DNA of 64,000 nt from Bolinopsis microptera (GCF_026151205.1 NC_087075.1:11826303-11890302), one strand, 5' to 3'. Positions 36,461 through 51,400 are shown, counted from the stretch's first letter. The notes: generated by a model not told the origin, from the sequence alone. Numbers and translations: made by a program.

Positions 36461-39400
36461 GAAAGGCTCTCCCCCGGGGGGCCCTTGGTTCCCCTTTTTT
36501 TTTCCCTTTTCACTTCTTTTTTATTTTTCTTTTTAAAAACCTGCAGGGATGGGGTTTTAATGGAATTTTTAAACCCCACTTTTTAACCATCATTCTGATT
36601 AAATATTTCAAAAATTGTGATTTTAAATTTTCCCCTTTTCGGTTTCCCGAAGGTGTTTGCTGTTGTTTACTCCCGGAAATATGTGCCGCTTTTCCTTTTC
36701 CTTTTAAAAAAACAGTAGAATAAAAACCTGTCCCAGAAAGCCCCCTTTAAATATTGAAACTATGGAACTGTTTTTGTAACTTGGCCCCCACTCCCTGTCC
36801 CCAGCCCCCCTTTATTTTTTGGTAACTATGGTAACAAATATTTAACAATGGAACATACCTGTCCCAGCAGCCCCCTTTTTATTTTTAAAAACTATGGTAA
36901 CTGGGTTTGTAACTAGGGTTTAACCCAAGTATTGTAATTTGGGTTACCCCTACCTGTCCCGCGGGCCCCCTTTATTTTTTGTATATGGAAAACGGGTTTG
37001 TAAACTTGGTAAACTCCCGTCCCAGCAGCTCCCTTTATTTTTGTAACAAGGGTAATGTATTGTAACTAGGGTAACCCTCCCTGCCCAGAGCCCCTTTATT
37101 ATTGTAACTATGGAAACCTGGGTATTCCCAAATTGGGTAACTATGGTCAAAACCCCTGCCCCAGCGTCCCTTTATTATTGTAACTGGGGCCCCCTGTTTT
37201 TACTATTTTTAAACTAGGGTTTAACCTACCTTCCCCAGCAGCTCCCTTTTTTTAAATTTTTCCCTATGGTAAAAGTATTGTAACTTTTGGTAAACTCCCT
37301 GTCCCACCCGCTCCCTTTTTTGAAAATTTTTGGAAACCCAAAGTTTTTACTTTTTGAAAACTATGGTAACATTTACCGGCCCCAGAAAGCCCCCTTTTTT
37401 TAGTGACATGATAGGAAAAATTTAAACCCGGAAGAAGGGAAGGGAACTTTTTTTCAGTCAGTATGTTTCGCCACCCGGGGTACCCCAGTCGGAATAAAAA
37501 AAACCCTCCTGGGGTCAGTGTTTTTGGAATGTTTGGTTTTAATTAAACGGGTTGATATGTGGCAGCTTGTTCAGGAAGATACGGTAATCTACATCTTATT
37601 CTGTATATGAGCTCTTACTTCTTTATGTGAACTAGAAATCTCAGCTCGATCTTAACTTCACACATCGAGTGAACCGAGCACAAAATCTCGTTTAAATAAA
37701 AGAAATATTTTCAAACCGACTGAAATTATACACCAACCTGGTGGACAGTCCTCCATCTTAACCCCGAACACTAGGGGGTGGTTGCCGGGGTAACCGTTAA
37801 ACCTGGGGATATGTAGAGGTGGTAACACTAGGGGGTGGTTGCCGGGGTAACCGTTAAACCTGGGGATATATAGAGGTGGTAACACTAGGGGGTGGTTGCC
37901 GGGGTAACCGTTAAACCTGGGGATATATAGAGGTGGTAACAGTTAACACTAGGGGGTGGTTACCGGGGTAACCGCTAAACCTGGGGATATGTAGAGGTGG
38001 TAACACTAGGGGGTGGTTGCCGGGGGTAACCGTTAAACCTGAGGATATATAGAGGTGGTAACACTAGGTGGTGGTTGCCGGGGTAACCGTTAAACCTGGG
38101 GATATATAGAGGTGGTAAAACTAGGGGGTGGTTGCCGGGGTAACCGTTAAACCTGGGGATATATAGAGGTGGTAAAAGTCTCAGCAGTGCTCATTGTTTT
38201 GTGGTGTTCTCAGTTAGTCCGCCAGGGATATCTTATGCTCGAATCTGTTACTATGGTTACAAGTTGTGTTACTATGGTAACAAGTTGTTTTACTATGGTA
38301 ACAAGTTGTTTTACTATGGTAACACTCATTAATCTCATAGACTCCATTATCTGAGTTTAATTTGTTTGTACAGTTTTGCATACAACTCACTTTCCTTTAA
38401 AGAAACCAATGTATACAAGAGAACTGTAGAAGTTGAACACTTCGAACACATATCTTCTTATGGTTAGAGTATTCTCGTATTCTAACTGAGTCTTGTAGTT
38501 CTCCCACTCCGTCATTGTTACGGCAAACTTTCCGTAGTACTGAAATTCGATGGCAAATAGTGGACAGAACTATAAGCCACTGAACACTATATTTCATTAA
38601 GCTATGAGACGCAGCATTGAAGATTTGCAGCATTGAAGTCTTTTCAGCTAGGGTTTAGACTGACTATACCTGATACCAGGTTACAAATTAACCATCCCAG
38701 AACACATTTCACTACTGGAAGATCGTAAGAAGTTCCAATTTGCTTATATTTTACGTTATGAATCACGTGCACTACAGCTGTTTACCTTGCTCATAATGAT
38801 AATGAGAGTTAGGCTCATAATCCCCGCACTAAACAGATGAAAACCACCGTGCATATCTCTTCATACTGAGGAAGATGTGTTAATGTGGCTCTTGTGTTGG
38901 TTACCAGGTTACCAGGTTACCAGGTCACCAGGTTACTAGGTTATCAGGTTACCAGGTTACCAGGTTACCAGGTTACCAGGTCACCAGGTTACTAGGTTAC
39001 CAGGTTACTAGGTTACCAGGTTACCAGGTTACCATGTTACCAGGTTACCAGGTTACCAGGTTTAAAAAACAATTATACAATAAGGGTTTTGGGGGTCAGA
39101 AGTCCTCAAAAGTTGTAAGATGAAATCAAAGCTGTGTGTAAACTGTATAATTTAGTATACAGTTTAATTTAGTTTTAATTTATTAAGACTAAACCTACCT
39201 TGGAATATCGAAGAGAGCCAGGTAAACAGCCAGATCGTATACAATAACAGCAACAGCAAACATCAATACACACGCTAACTGAAACATATTACTTTTCTCA
39301 CTCCAATTAAAGTTTGTATACTGTTATCTCGCTGGTATTCAGGGTTTCAACTTTGAAGATTTATTTAATAGTGGAAATAAAGTCATATCTATTATTATAG

Positions 39401-42400
39401 CATATATATTATAGCACTGAAAGTAGTAAGGAAGCGTGGGTATCGCTTACTAACAATGAATAGAATTAGAGTGAAAGTAGCAAGGAAGCGTGGGTATCGC
39501 TTACTAACAATGAATAGAATTAGAGTGAAAGTAGTAAGGAAGCGTGGGTATCGCTTCCTCTTGGTCATGTAAGGTTCATGTCTCCTAGTCCGGGGGTTGT
39601 ACTCCCAGCTGTCACAGGTCTGCGTGTAAGTTGGCCTCACTTGCTCCTGAGAATGTGTGAGTATTGATGATGATTTGATTTAAAACTTTTATCAAATAAT
39701 ACAGAATTATACAGTAATGAAATTATATAAAAACCAAAATAATGGCGACAGAGAATGTTTAAGTTGTGAAACTTGGTGAGGGGGTCCCGGACCCCAACCG
39801 CCAAACGGTGCCCGCGGGGCAGCCACGCCCATATTTGGTCCAAATTAGGCCCAATTAAGCCAAATATCCTGAACATGCTCAGAAACCAGATTTTAGGTGC
39901 TTTTCTTGTAGCTAGTGGTCCCTTAAACTCGTATATGAATTTTCATCCAGATTGGACAAAAAATGACTGAGTTATGAGCCAAAAACCATATGACCATATT
40001 TGGGCATACGCACCAAATTTGATAGATTTTGGCCCATAAATTGGTCAAATATCAATATTTTTGAACGAAACTAACTTTATATGGAAGGTAAGCCTATACT
40101 ACACATTCTCTATGATTATCAGCTCAGTATCTACCTAACTGTGGATTCTGTGTTCAAATAATCGCAAAAAATGAACAATAGGGTTTCAATATTTTTACAT
40201 GAAATTTTCAGAATCAACGTAGAATCGCATTTGGACCTTAAGTTTTGTATTGGAATTTTGAGTTAGGCCTTTAAAAAATTTGGCGGCCAAATTCTGAAAA
40301 ATGCCTGGCAAATTTTGGTAACTCACATCAGATTCATCAAACTTCAGGACTCCCCAGATATGGAAATATTTCAGTTGTTACTATGGTAACAAGTTGTGTT
40401 ACTATGGTAACTCACATCGGATTCATCAAACTTCAGGACACCCCAGATATGGCCCAGCAAAGCCTGCTTTCTCTTCCATGACTCTAAAAAGTAAGCAACC
40501 CAAATAGACATGAACACGCAAAAGAACAGTGTAGCTCCGTTGTTCATCGCCATCGCTGCCTTAGGAAGGTTAATGTTAGGCTAAAGTGAAAGTGAAACAG
40601 AAAGTGAAACAGAAAGTGAAACAAGAAAGTCTGGTGTTCACTGACATCGCCATATTAACATTTTAAGAAGATTGATGTTCAGGGTTTTTCTCAGTTCAAT
40701 TAATTAATTTTCTTCATACATTTTTGTTTATTTGAAAAAGTTATGGCATGATCAATGATCACTTACACTAACTGGTACTACCTGGGCGATGCTACAAATA
40801 CGTTAGGCTAAAGTGAAAGTGAAATAAAAAGTGAAAGTGAAACACTAATTACCTTACACTAGCTAGTACTCTAGTACTACCTGTGCGATGCTGCAGATAT
40901 CGGAGATGTAATAAGGTGGGAACCCCTCGTCTTCACACGCAGGGCACATCATATACGTCTTCTCAGAGTTACAGATGTGCTTGCTTACATAGTCGTCACC
41001 CAGTCCTGTGCAGTCAGTGGATTAGAAATTATAAAGATCTTTACAATTTAACACATGTGTCTGATCAAAACTGAAATTTTAAATGAAAATTATTCAACCA
41101 AATTCAGTAAAACTAAAAAATTAAAGTGGTCCTAATATAAAACCTTTAGGATACTCCAAAACAAATTTTTAATTATTATTTGCCAAATCATTATAAAATT
41201 AAATATTGTTATACCCATCTGACTGTATCCGAATACAAGGACTCCAACGATAGCAGGGATAAACAGAGACTGTGTGTAAAACCCTGAAAGGAGAATATGG
41301 GAGACAATTAGTTCGATTGTAGAAAACTTATTACAATACTTATTACACACCAAACTTCTGTATTATATAATGTTATAATAAGCTCGCAATAAAGTTTTGT
41401 CAAGTTTTGTCAAGTTTTGTCAAGTCTTGACAAAACTAAACTTAAGTTTCCCTACCCGTCCATGCGAAGTACATAGCCACCTTCTCCCCGAAGTACATCC
41501 GTATCAAGTTGAGAGGTTGGTGTTTGTTCCACCTCCTGAAGCTGGCCCAGTAGAACCTCAGGAGTTGCCGGTGGTTGGAGGGCATGTCGTGTGCTTCTGT
41601 AAAGTGAAAAAGAAAGTGAAACAGAAAGTAAAACAGAAAGTGAAACAGAAAGTTGAGAGGTTGGTGTTTGTTCCACCTCCTGAAGCTGGCCCAGTAAAAC
41701 CTTAGGAGTTGCCGGTGGTTGGAGGGCATGTCGTGTGCTTCTGTAAAGTGAAACAGAAAGTGAAACAGAAAGTGAAACAGAAAGTGAAACAGAAAGTGAA
41801 AAAGAAAGTTGAGAGGTTGGTGTTTGTTCCACCTCCTGGAGCTGGCCCAGGCCCAGTAAAACCTTAGGAGTTGCCGGTGGTTGGAGGGCATGTCGTGTAC
41901 TTCTGTAAAGTGAAACAGAAAGTGAAACAGAAAGTAAAACAGAAAGTGTAACAGAAAGTTGAGAGGTTGGTGTTTGTTCCACCTCCTGAAACTGGCCCAG
42001 TAGAACCTCAGGAGTTGCCGGTGGTTGGAGGGCATGTCGTGTGCTTCTGTAAAGTGAAACAGAAAGTGAAACAGAAAGTAAAACAGAAAGTGAAAAAGAA
42101 AGTTGAGAGGTTGGTGTTTGTTCCACCTCCTGGAGCTGGCCCAGTAAAACCTTAGGAGTTGCCGGTGGTTGGAGGGCATGTCGTGTGCTTCTGTAAAGTG
42201 AAACAGAAAGTGAAACAGAAAGTGAAACAGAAAGTGAAACAGAAAGTTGAGAGGTTGGTGTTTGTTCCACCTCCTGAAACTGGCCCAGTAGAACCTCAGG
42301 AGTTGCCGGTGGTTGGAGGGCATGTCGTGTGCTTCTGTAAAGTGAAACAGAAAGTGAAACAGAAAGTAAAACAGAAAGTCGAGAGGTTGGTGTTTGTTCC

Positions 42401-45400
42401 ACCTCCTGAAGCTGGCCCAGTAAAACCTTAGGAGTTGCCGGTGGTTGGAGGGCATGTCGTGTGCTTCTGTAAAGTGAAACAGAAAGTGAAACAGAAAGTA
42501 AAACAGAAAGTGAAACAGAAAGTTGAGAGGTTGGTGTTTGTTCCACCTCCTGAAGCTGGCCCAGTAGAACCTCAGGAGTTTCCGGTGGTTGGAGGGTATG
42601 TCGTGTGCTTCTGTAATAATCAAATAACTTATACATATAGATTCGTCCGGGTGTTTGAGTGAAATATATTATTTATTACCCTTGTTCAGGTACATTTTTC
42701 CAGTTTAATTTCGCTACATTTTTTATATCTCTAACTTGACTCTATTCCAATGCCTGATTTTTGTATACATCCTCAATAACTTTGCAGAGAATTTCATTAA
42801 CCTGTCTCATAAGGACCATCGTGTAGAGGATAAGCTGCTTTATAAGTACCGTTAGCAACTAACTCATCCACCCCAAAGAACTCCTTGTTACCCTCCTTGT
42901 GGTAAGGAGCTTGCTGTAGAAGTCGGTACACCTGCAAAGTTACTATGGTGACTACTACTACTTCAGTTGTTACTATGGTAACAAGTTGTGTTACTATGGT
43001 ACACCTGCAAAGTGGTAAATCAGTTAGTATTATCAGAAAATATATTACAGTAAGAGAACTGCGGTTTTTTGTATCACATGTGCTAACGGTGATATGAGAA
43101 TATGTTGAATGCTAAACTTATTTCTTCTAGCAACTTAACTATTGAACAAATTAATAAGTTTATTCAATTTTATGAGTGTGAATATTAAATAACATTATTG
43201 ATTCTAAATTCTAATTCAAAGATTAAATTTCAGTTTGGCGCTTGGCTCCATGCTTTGTAGTAAGGAGGACATCTCTAGAAGGATATGTCTGGGATATGCC
43301 GCGTTTAACAAATACAAGAAAGCTTGGAACCATAAGATCCCTCTGAGCAAGAGGCTTCTGTTGTATGAGGCTCTGGTAGTATCCGTTTTAATGTACAATT
43401 CATCTTGCTGGGCTGCCCCTAAATCAGTATTGGAAAAACTAGATATTGCTCACAGACGTCATCTGCGATCAATTTTGAATTACAAATACCCTCACATCAT
43501 CTCCAACAAGAACTTGTACAAACGCTGCAATAGCGAACCATTGTCAGCTAAAGTGACTCGTAGTCGGTGGAGGATGCTCGGACATGTACTGCGTGGGCCT
43601 ACAGATGGCCCAGCCTATTCGTCGCTTGTTTTTGCTGTCAACACCTTACAGCTTCAAGGGCGGCGTGGAAGACCGCAGTCAAACCTTTTCTCACTGATTC
43701 TACACGACCTTAGTGTCCGAAAATTATCGTTAAATAATTTATGTGATTTGGACTATTTAACGTTAATTGCTCAGAATAGAGTTAAATGGAGAAGTATGCA
43801 AATTGCATGACTTTTGTTTGAGAAAGATTAGGGGACAGAAATGTTTACTTTGTTTACTATCTGTTTCTTAGAGCTTTTGTTTATATATATATTTTACTAT
43901 GGTAACAAGTTGTGTTACTATGGTAACAAGTTGTGTTACTATGGTAACAAATTGTGTTACAATGGTAACAAGTTGTGTTACAATGGTAACAAGTTGTGCT
44001 CCTATGGTAACAAATTGTGTTACAATGGTAACAAGTTGTGTTACTATGGTATCAAGTTGTGTTACTATGGTAACAAGTTGTGTTACTATGGTAACAAGTT
44101 GTGTTACTATGGTAACTCAGTGCTCTTACTACAGTGCTTCTTTCGGAAGTAGTGAAGAAGTCCTTCCTGTCGCTCCCCATGTATTTATCTTTATGTTTCG
44201 TCAGGAAAGGGGCTTTTACATACTTTGGAAAGAAATTATCCCTCATTGTCGTGTAAAATGGTACCTGCACATGGTAGAGAACTTTTAGGGGTTCAAAGGG
44301 TTTAAGTACTTTGAAATCTAACTGAAACTTGAAATTTCAACGAACCTTCACTGTCACTAATGGTTGTGGTGCAAAACATGTTTCTTGATTTATTTCCTGT
44401 CACGATTATGTTTGTAGCACGTCGTGACCCCCATTGTATCACGTCGTGACCCCCATTGTATCACATCGTGACCCCCATTGTATAACGTCGTGACCCCCAT
44501 TGTATCACGTCGTGACCCCCATTGTATCACGTCGTGACCCCCATTGTATCACATCGTGACTCCCATTACTTAAAGTACATTATGTTAAATACCTTCCCGT
44601 GGAGGATGTAGAATATTGTGTCCTGTATCCAGGTCCAGAACCCTGTGTCTTCAGTGTCCTCTTCTTCTTCCTGACTCATCTAGGATGATTTAGATTACAT
44701 CTTATGCTTAAAAGTGAAGACCGCAAACGAACCCGAAACATTTCATGCCAAAAACCTCAACATACAGATGCCGTGAGGTAAATTAGTAAATTTAATATTA
44801 CAATGAACCTGGCACAGAATCCATGCACGGAATACGTTACCGGTTACTTAGTTACTTAGTTACCGGTGACTGGTCGTTGGAGAGTGATCCAGACTTTGAG
44901 GATGCAGTTTTAGACATCCCTTTAGTTTTAGACATCCCTTTAGTTTTATTTACGTTTCCCTGGCTGGTATCCTGTAAGGGCAAGTTGTAAATTTATCCAT
45001 TTTTAAGGCATGATTATAAGCATAGCTTAGACGTACTTATCAGTTATTACCTTTATCATGCCAAACATTGTACAGTAGGCAGTTTATAGTTACCATAGTA
45101 ACAAAACTTGTTACCATAGTAACAGGACTTCAGAGTGGCAGTTCAATAGTCAGAGTCACTATTTTACTATAACTACCCATTAAATGTAGCTATTTCCCTA
45201 CCTCATTCTTCTTAGTGAAATCCCTCCTGTCGTACTTCAGTGGCTTCTCAAAACCAAACTTCTCCGCCCACTTCATCATCACATGCTCCGGGATATTCAG
45301 CTTTACCACACGAAACATGTCACCCGTCACCCTGAAATCCTGGGATATTCAGCTTTACCACACGAAACATGTCACCTGTCACTCTGAAATCCTGGGATAT

Positions 45401-48400
45401 TCAGCTTTACCACACGAAACATGTCACCTGTCACCCTGAAATCCTGGGATATTCAGCTTTACCACACGAAACATGTCACCTGCCACTCTGAAATCCTGGG
45501 ATATCCAGCTTTACTACACGAAACATGTCACCTGTCACTCTGAAATCCTGGGATATTCAGCTTTACTACACGAAACATGTCACCTGCCACTCTGAAATCC
45601 TGGGATATTCAGCTTTACCACACGAAACATGTCACCTGTCACTCTGAAATCCTGGGATATTCAGCTTTACCACACGAAACATGTCACCTGTCACTCTGAA
45701 ATCCTGGGATATTCAGCTTTACCACACGAAACATGTCACCTGTCACTCTGAAATCCTGGGATATTCAGCTTTACCACACGAAACATGTCACCTGTCACTC
45801 TGAAATCCTGGGATATTCAGCTTTACCACACGAAACATGTCACCTGTCACTCTGAAATCCTGGGATATTCAGCTTTACCACACGAAACATGTCACCTGTC
45901 ACTCTGAAATCCTGGGATATTCAGCTTTACTACACGAAACATGTCACCTGTCACTCTGAAATCCTGGGATATTTAGCTTTACCACACGAAACATGTCACC
46001 TGTCACTCTGAAATCCTGGGATATTCAGCTTTACCACACGAAACATGTCACCCGTCACTCTGAAATCCTGGGATATTCAGCATTACCACACGAAACATGT
46101 CACCCGTCACTCTGAAATCCTGTTTACACACATTAACGCTAAAAAGAGCTGTTATATGTATTTGGTTGGTTAAGGGGTTTTCCAAAACTCCAGAGGCTCG
46201 TGAAGTGTCTTACACAACCTCTCCGAGCCCAAGATCCGTAGTGCGTGGTGAAGAGCCACACCCTTCTCGAGGTGCCACTGTTAAGCTTAGTAGCCTGTTC
46301 TGGGTGATTCCAGTTAAAACAGGTGAACGGTAACAGAACACTGCGGCTCTAGACCAGTATAACAGGTCGAAAAATATAACCGGGACATCTGTCTCGTTAG
46401 GACTGCATGCGGTTCATCGGGTGCGAAGGGCCAGCATCCCTTCCACCTCAAATAACAACGCTACTGAAACAACAAGGAAAAACCGTGATAGGAGTGATTC
46501 TCGGAATGCAAGGAACGGTGATTCCAGTATGAAGCGGTCTGGGCAAAGCCGCAAGGACCCCAGGACGCAGATGAGAACGAAGAGGTCACCTTATTGCCAC
46601 AGTGTTATTAGTTCACACATCACCAACGTGAACGCCGAAAAAGGGAGATCATCCCCTTCCAATTTTATAAAAAACAGACCTAACTTGGGGACGTGGAATG
46701 TTCTGTCTCTGGAAAGCAGCACATCGAAGCTCTATGAATTGTCACAGAATGTTTCTAAGTACAAGTTGGATGTTCTGGGTCTTACGGAAACACATAGACC
46801 AGGTACTGGTGAGGAAATGCTGGATAATGGGTCATTGTTCATTTATTCAGGGAGATCGGATGGGCATAGGAGGCAGGGTGTTGGGTTGGTTTTGTCAAAA
46901 ACCGTCAAGAATTCGCTTATCTCTTACACCCCTATGTCGGAGCGTATCCTAGCAGCTAGACTACATAGTCGGCACATCAATATTTCTGTTGTGGTGGCCT
47001 ATGCTCCTACGGAGGATGCGCAGGATAGCGTTAAGGACGATTTTTATCAGCAGTTGGGTGGATCATTCGACAGCCTACCCAGTCACGACGTGAAGATTCT
47101 TCTTGGTGACTTCAACGCCAAGATTGGTCGCGACAACTCATCTTGGTCTGGGGTAATTGGAGGAGAGTCCTTACATGAGACGTCAAGTAATAACGGACTT
47201 CGGCTGTTGGATTTCTGTGCCATGTATCAGTTGACAGTTGGGGGAACATTGTTTCAACACAAGGACATCCATAAAGGCACCTGGAGGTCTCCCAATGGCC
47301 GTACTGTCAATCAGATAGATCATGTTTGTATCTCTACCAAGTGGAGTCACTCTCTTCTTGATGTTCGAACTTATAGAGGTGCAGACATAGGCTCTGATCA
47401 CTACTTGGTCAAGAGTCCTATGAGGATCAAACTGATGGGAATCAAAAAGATACAAGGGTCACATAGAAAAGCACCAGCTATCGAGCTTCTGCGTGACCAA
47501 TCTAAGGTGCAGGAGTATTGCATCGCACTGCATAACCGATTCAGTGGTCTACCGGTGGAAGAGAGTCTGGATGGAGAGTGGGAGTTGGTCAAGGAGGGCA
47601 TCAGGGAGGTTTCTTTGGAGGTTTTGGGTCAACGCCCGCGCCGGAGGAAGAAGCAGCACTTGTCACAAGAGACAAAGGATCTCATCACGGAGCGGAGTAA
47701 GGTCAAGCAGAAATGCCCAAGTGATGGATTCAATAGATCTGAGTATTCTCTTGCTAATAAGCGTGTTAAGAAGAGCTGCAAGAAGGACGATGAGAACTGG
47801 GCTTTACGGGTTGCAGCCGATCTGGAAACAGCTTCTTCACACGGTCAGCAGAGGGAGGTCTGGCAGATGATCAAGTCCTTGTCAGGCAAGAAAAGTCGGA
47901 AGTCAACTGCTGTCAGAGATAAAACCGAGAAGTTGATTTCTGACCCCGCTGCTCAACGAAAACGATGGGGTGAGCACTTCGCTGAACTACTAAACCCGCA
48001 GATAGGGGACGTGGACCTTTCAGACCTAGACAGTCTAGAGGTCGCACCATGTTTTCCGTATCTGAGTGATAGTGATATACCCCCTAGCAGAACAGAGATC
48101 TCTGAAGCTTTTAAGAGTCTGAAGAATCACAAGAGCCCTGGAATTGATGAAATTTCCAACGAACAGCTGAAGTATGGGGCTCCTGGTCTTTTAGACAGAG
48201 AGAAAACTGTTTGAGAAACTGTTTGCACGTGTATGGGAGACAGAGAATGTGCCAGAGGATTGGGTTAAGGGTATCATTGTTATTGTCCCAAAAAAGGGTG
48301 ATACATCATACTGCTCGAACAACAGGGGCATTACCCTACGCTCCACGGCATCAAAACTCTATCAGATAATAGTGTTGCGACGGATGAATGCGGGGCTTGA

Positions 48401-51400
48401 AGAACTGCTCCGAGAGAATCAGTGCGGGTTCAGGAAAAACAGGTCTTGCATAGATCAGATTTATTCGCTCCGTACTATTATTCACAACAGCATTGAGTTT
48501 AATCTCCCCCTTTACATAAATTTTGTTGACTTTAAAGCGGCATTCGATTCACTTAATCGGGAGTTTATCTGGAAAGCTTTCAGTCATTATGGCTTGCCTT
48601 GTAAATACATTCGCATAATGCAAGCATTCTTTTGCGGCACCGTCAGTGCTGTCAGACATAATGGCGAGCTCTCTGAGTGGTTTGACGTTACATCTGGTTC
48701 TGGGCAGGGGGATATTCAGGGTCCACCTATCTTTAATGTTTGCATCAACCTGCCTGCGCAGCGGGCTGAGGATAACAAAGTGTTGTCACACGGGGCAGTG
48801 CAAAATTACTTGGATTTCTACCGCTTTGATAAATGACTACAAGAAGATGGGGAGTTAATCTTGTTGATTTATATAATATAGATTATTTATTCTTTAGTGT
48901 AGATTAACTTTATTTTTATATATTTTACCAAGTGTGAAGGATCAACCATACGTTATTGATATTTTTGAAATATTTAATGATAAATTGATATAATAATAAA
49001 TGATTGTAATATTTTTATTGAGGCACATGCCACCCCGTCGCGGGTTTACTACTACAAGAGAGCTACCACCAGCTCCGGTCAGGATACAGTCGTCCTGGAT
49101 ACTGACTATGCAGATGACTTGGCTATCATGGACAACACCAAGGACGGTCTCCAGGAGACGACTGATCTTTTATGCAAGTATGCGGCTCAGGCTGGCCTCA
49201 GAATCAATGCGAAGAAAACAGAGGTTATGGCCATCGGCAAGAATACATCACAGAGGCCATATACTGAAGCATCAACAGTGGACATTACAGTAGGAGACAC
49301 GGCTATCCAGCAAGTCAGCAACTTCACTTACCTTGGGTCGATTATATCAAGTGATGGGACTATTGACCGGGACTTGTCTGCACGGATCCAGAAAGCCTCA
49401 GGAGCATTCAATCAGCTCGGTAATATTTGGAAGAATCGCAATATCCAAACTAACACCAAAATACGGATATATGTTGCAGCGGTTCTAACAATATTACTTT
49501 ATGGAAGCGAAGTCTGGAACACTACTTCAAAGCAACTACATCGCTTCGAAGTTTTTCATCAAAACTGTTTGAGGAGAATCCTTCGAATTAAGTGGTTCCA
49601 CCGGACAAGCAATGTTCAAGTGTTGGAGCGGGCAAGAATAAACCCGGTTATAACCTACATCAGTGCCAACCGTCTTCGCTGGTTTGGACATGTTTCTAGA
49701 ATGCCGGACACCAGGCTACCAAAGTATCTATTTGATTGGACACCTGCTCACGGCCGAAGATCACGTGGGCGGCCAAGAAAGAATTGGCGAACCTGTGTCC
49801 TAGAAGACGCAGTAACATTCACAGGAGATCCAGACATTGTATTTGATAAGGTCCGAGAGTTGGCAGGAAACCGAAAGCACTGGAGAGAGATGATACGACA
49901 TAAGCGGCAATTCCTTGGTGCAGGCCACTCGAATGATTGAGGAGACCTTATCAAGTATCAAGTAAGTATATGTATTTCTCCCCAAACAAACGTGAAAATG
50001 AATCCTCTAACTCTCTAAAATGAAAATAAGCTGAACTGGAAACCTCACATCGAATCACTAAATAAAAAGTAAGAAGTTTACAGATACACTCCGTTATGGC
50101 CAGAAAGCAGTAGTCCCTAGCTTGTCAACGTCCAGTAGCCAAAGGAATCAATCGATCTTTGACAGCTCATTTGTAGTGATGGGGCCTCGATTGTGGAACA
50201 TCATTCCCGCAAACCTGCACCTTATCGAGGACCCCCTACGTTTCAAGTCATTGTTGACGGAGTTTGTTACATCTATTCCGGACGAACCTCCTGTTACTGG
50301 ATATTGTTGCCAGAACGGGAATTCGTTATTGAACTGGAGCGCAGAAAAGACAGCAACTTCGCTGCACGGGTGGTCAGCCGTTCTGATGACCCGATAGAGG
50401 ATCTATGAAGCAACCCCAAGTAACCCAAGCAAGTAAGTGCTTGTGGACGTATTAACTGCCTATCCGGGATATTAAGCTTTACTACAAATTTGAAATTTCA
50501 GTTTTTCTGACCAAGAGTATGATTGCCACAAGATAGAAAATGACAAACTCTTGATCATTGAAAATAACTTTGCAACAGTAATGCAAATGGTAACCATGGC
50601 GACGACACAATTACTGCAAACAGTTTACTGTTTAGACGTACTAACACAATGTTTAAATCCATGCTCTTTTTAATAATAACAAAATTTACGGAATTATTTA
50701 TGCATAAACCATATGAGAAATGTTTAATAGAATATTCAAAAACCTCAAACTCTAGATTCAGATCTAGCTTTTTTACCTCAAACTCTAGATTCAGATCTAG
50801 CTTTTTTACAATATCGTGGAAGTTTTTTCTGTTTCTGATGTGCTTTAGTTCTGATCTGGCGAACTCTGTTTCACAGTCCTCCTGAGAATTTTAAAATTAG
50901 CTAATTAACCTTAACGAAATCGAAATGAAACACATCGTACATACATGATACAAACTGAACTAAAGAACTACAAGTTATTGTATCAATGCTGATTTGTTGA
51001 TTATAACCGATAAAATATGCATTATAAAGATATTTGTTACACAGAAACTTGTTCAACAAATTACAGCACCATAGTAAAATTAATAAAATCCAGCTAAAAC
51101 ATCCAAGATCTCCACAACCGATAACACAGTGTAAACACAGTGTAAACACAGTGTAAACACACCCACAGTAATATCACGAGGGGATCCACTTGTTGAGACA
51201 AATTACAGACAAACCCACCTCCACCTTAATAGTAACATCACGAGGGGATCCACTCGTTGAGACAAATTACAGACAAACCCACCTCCACCTTAATAGTAAC
51301 ATCACGAGGGGATGTTACTCCTGGTACCCCTGATCCACTTGTTGAGACCTGGCTCCTGCTCAACTCCGGGTCTGGTCTGTGAAGTGGGGCTCTGTATACT

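Noticed and set aside
41397..42662. Plus frames with KQKVKQKV repeats
   Set aside because: Antisense of the pyrimidine tracts and exon copies of the anoctamin array.
44415..44575. CRISPR-like regular repeats
   Set aside because: The units are head-to-tail with no unique spacers, in a eukaryotic intron.
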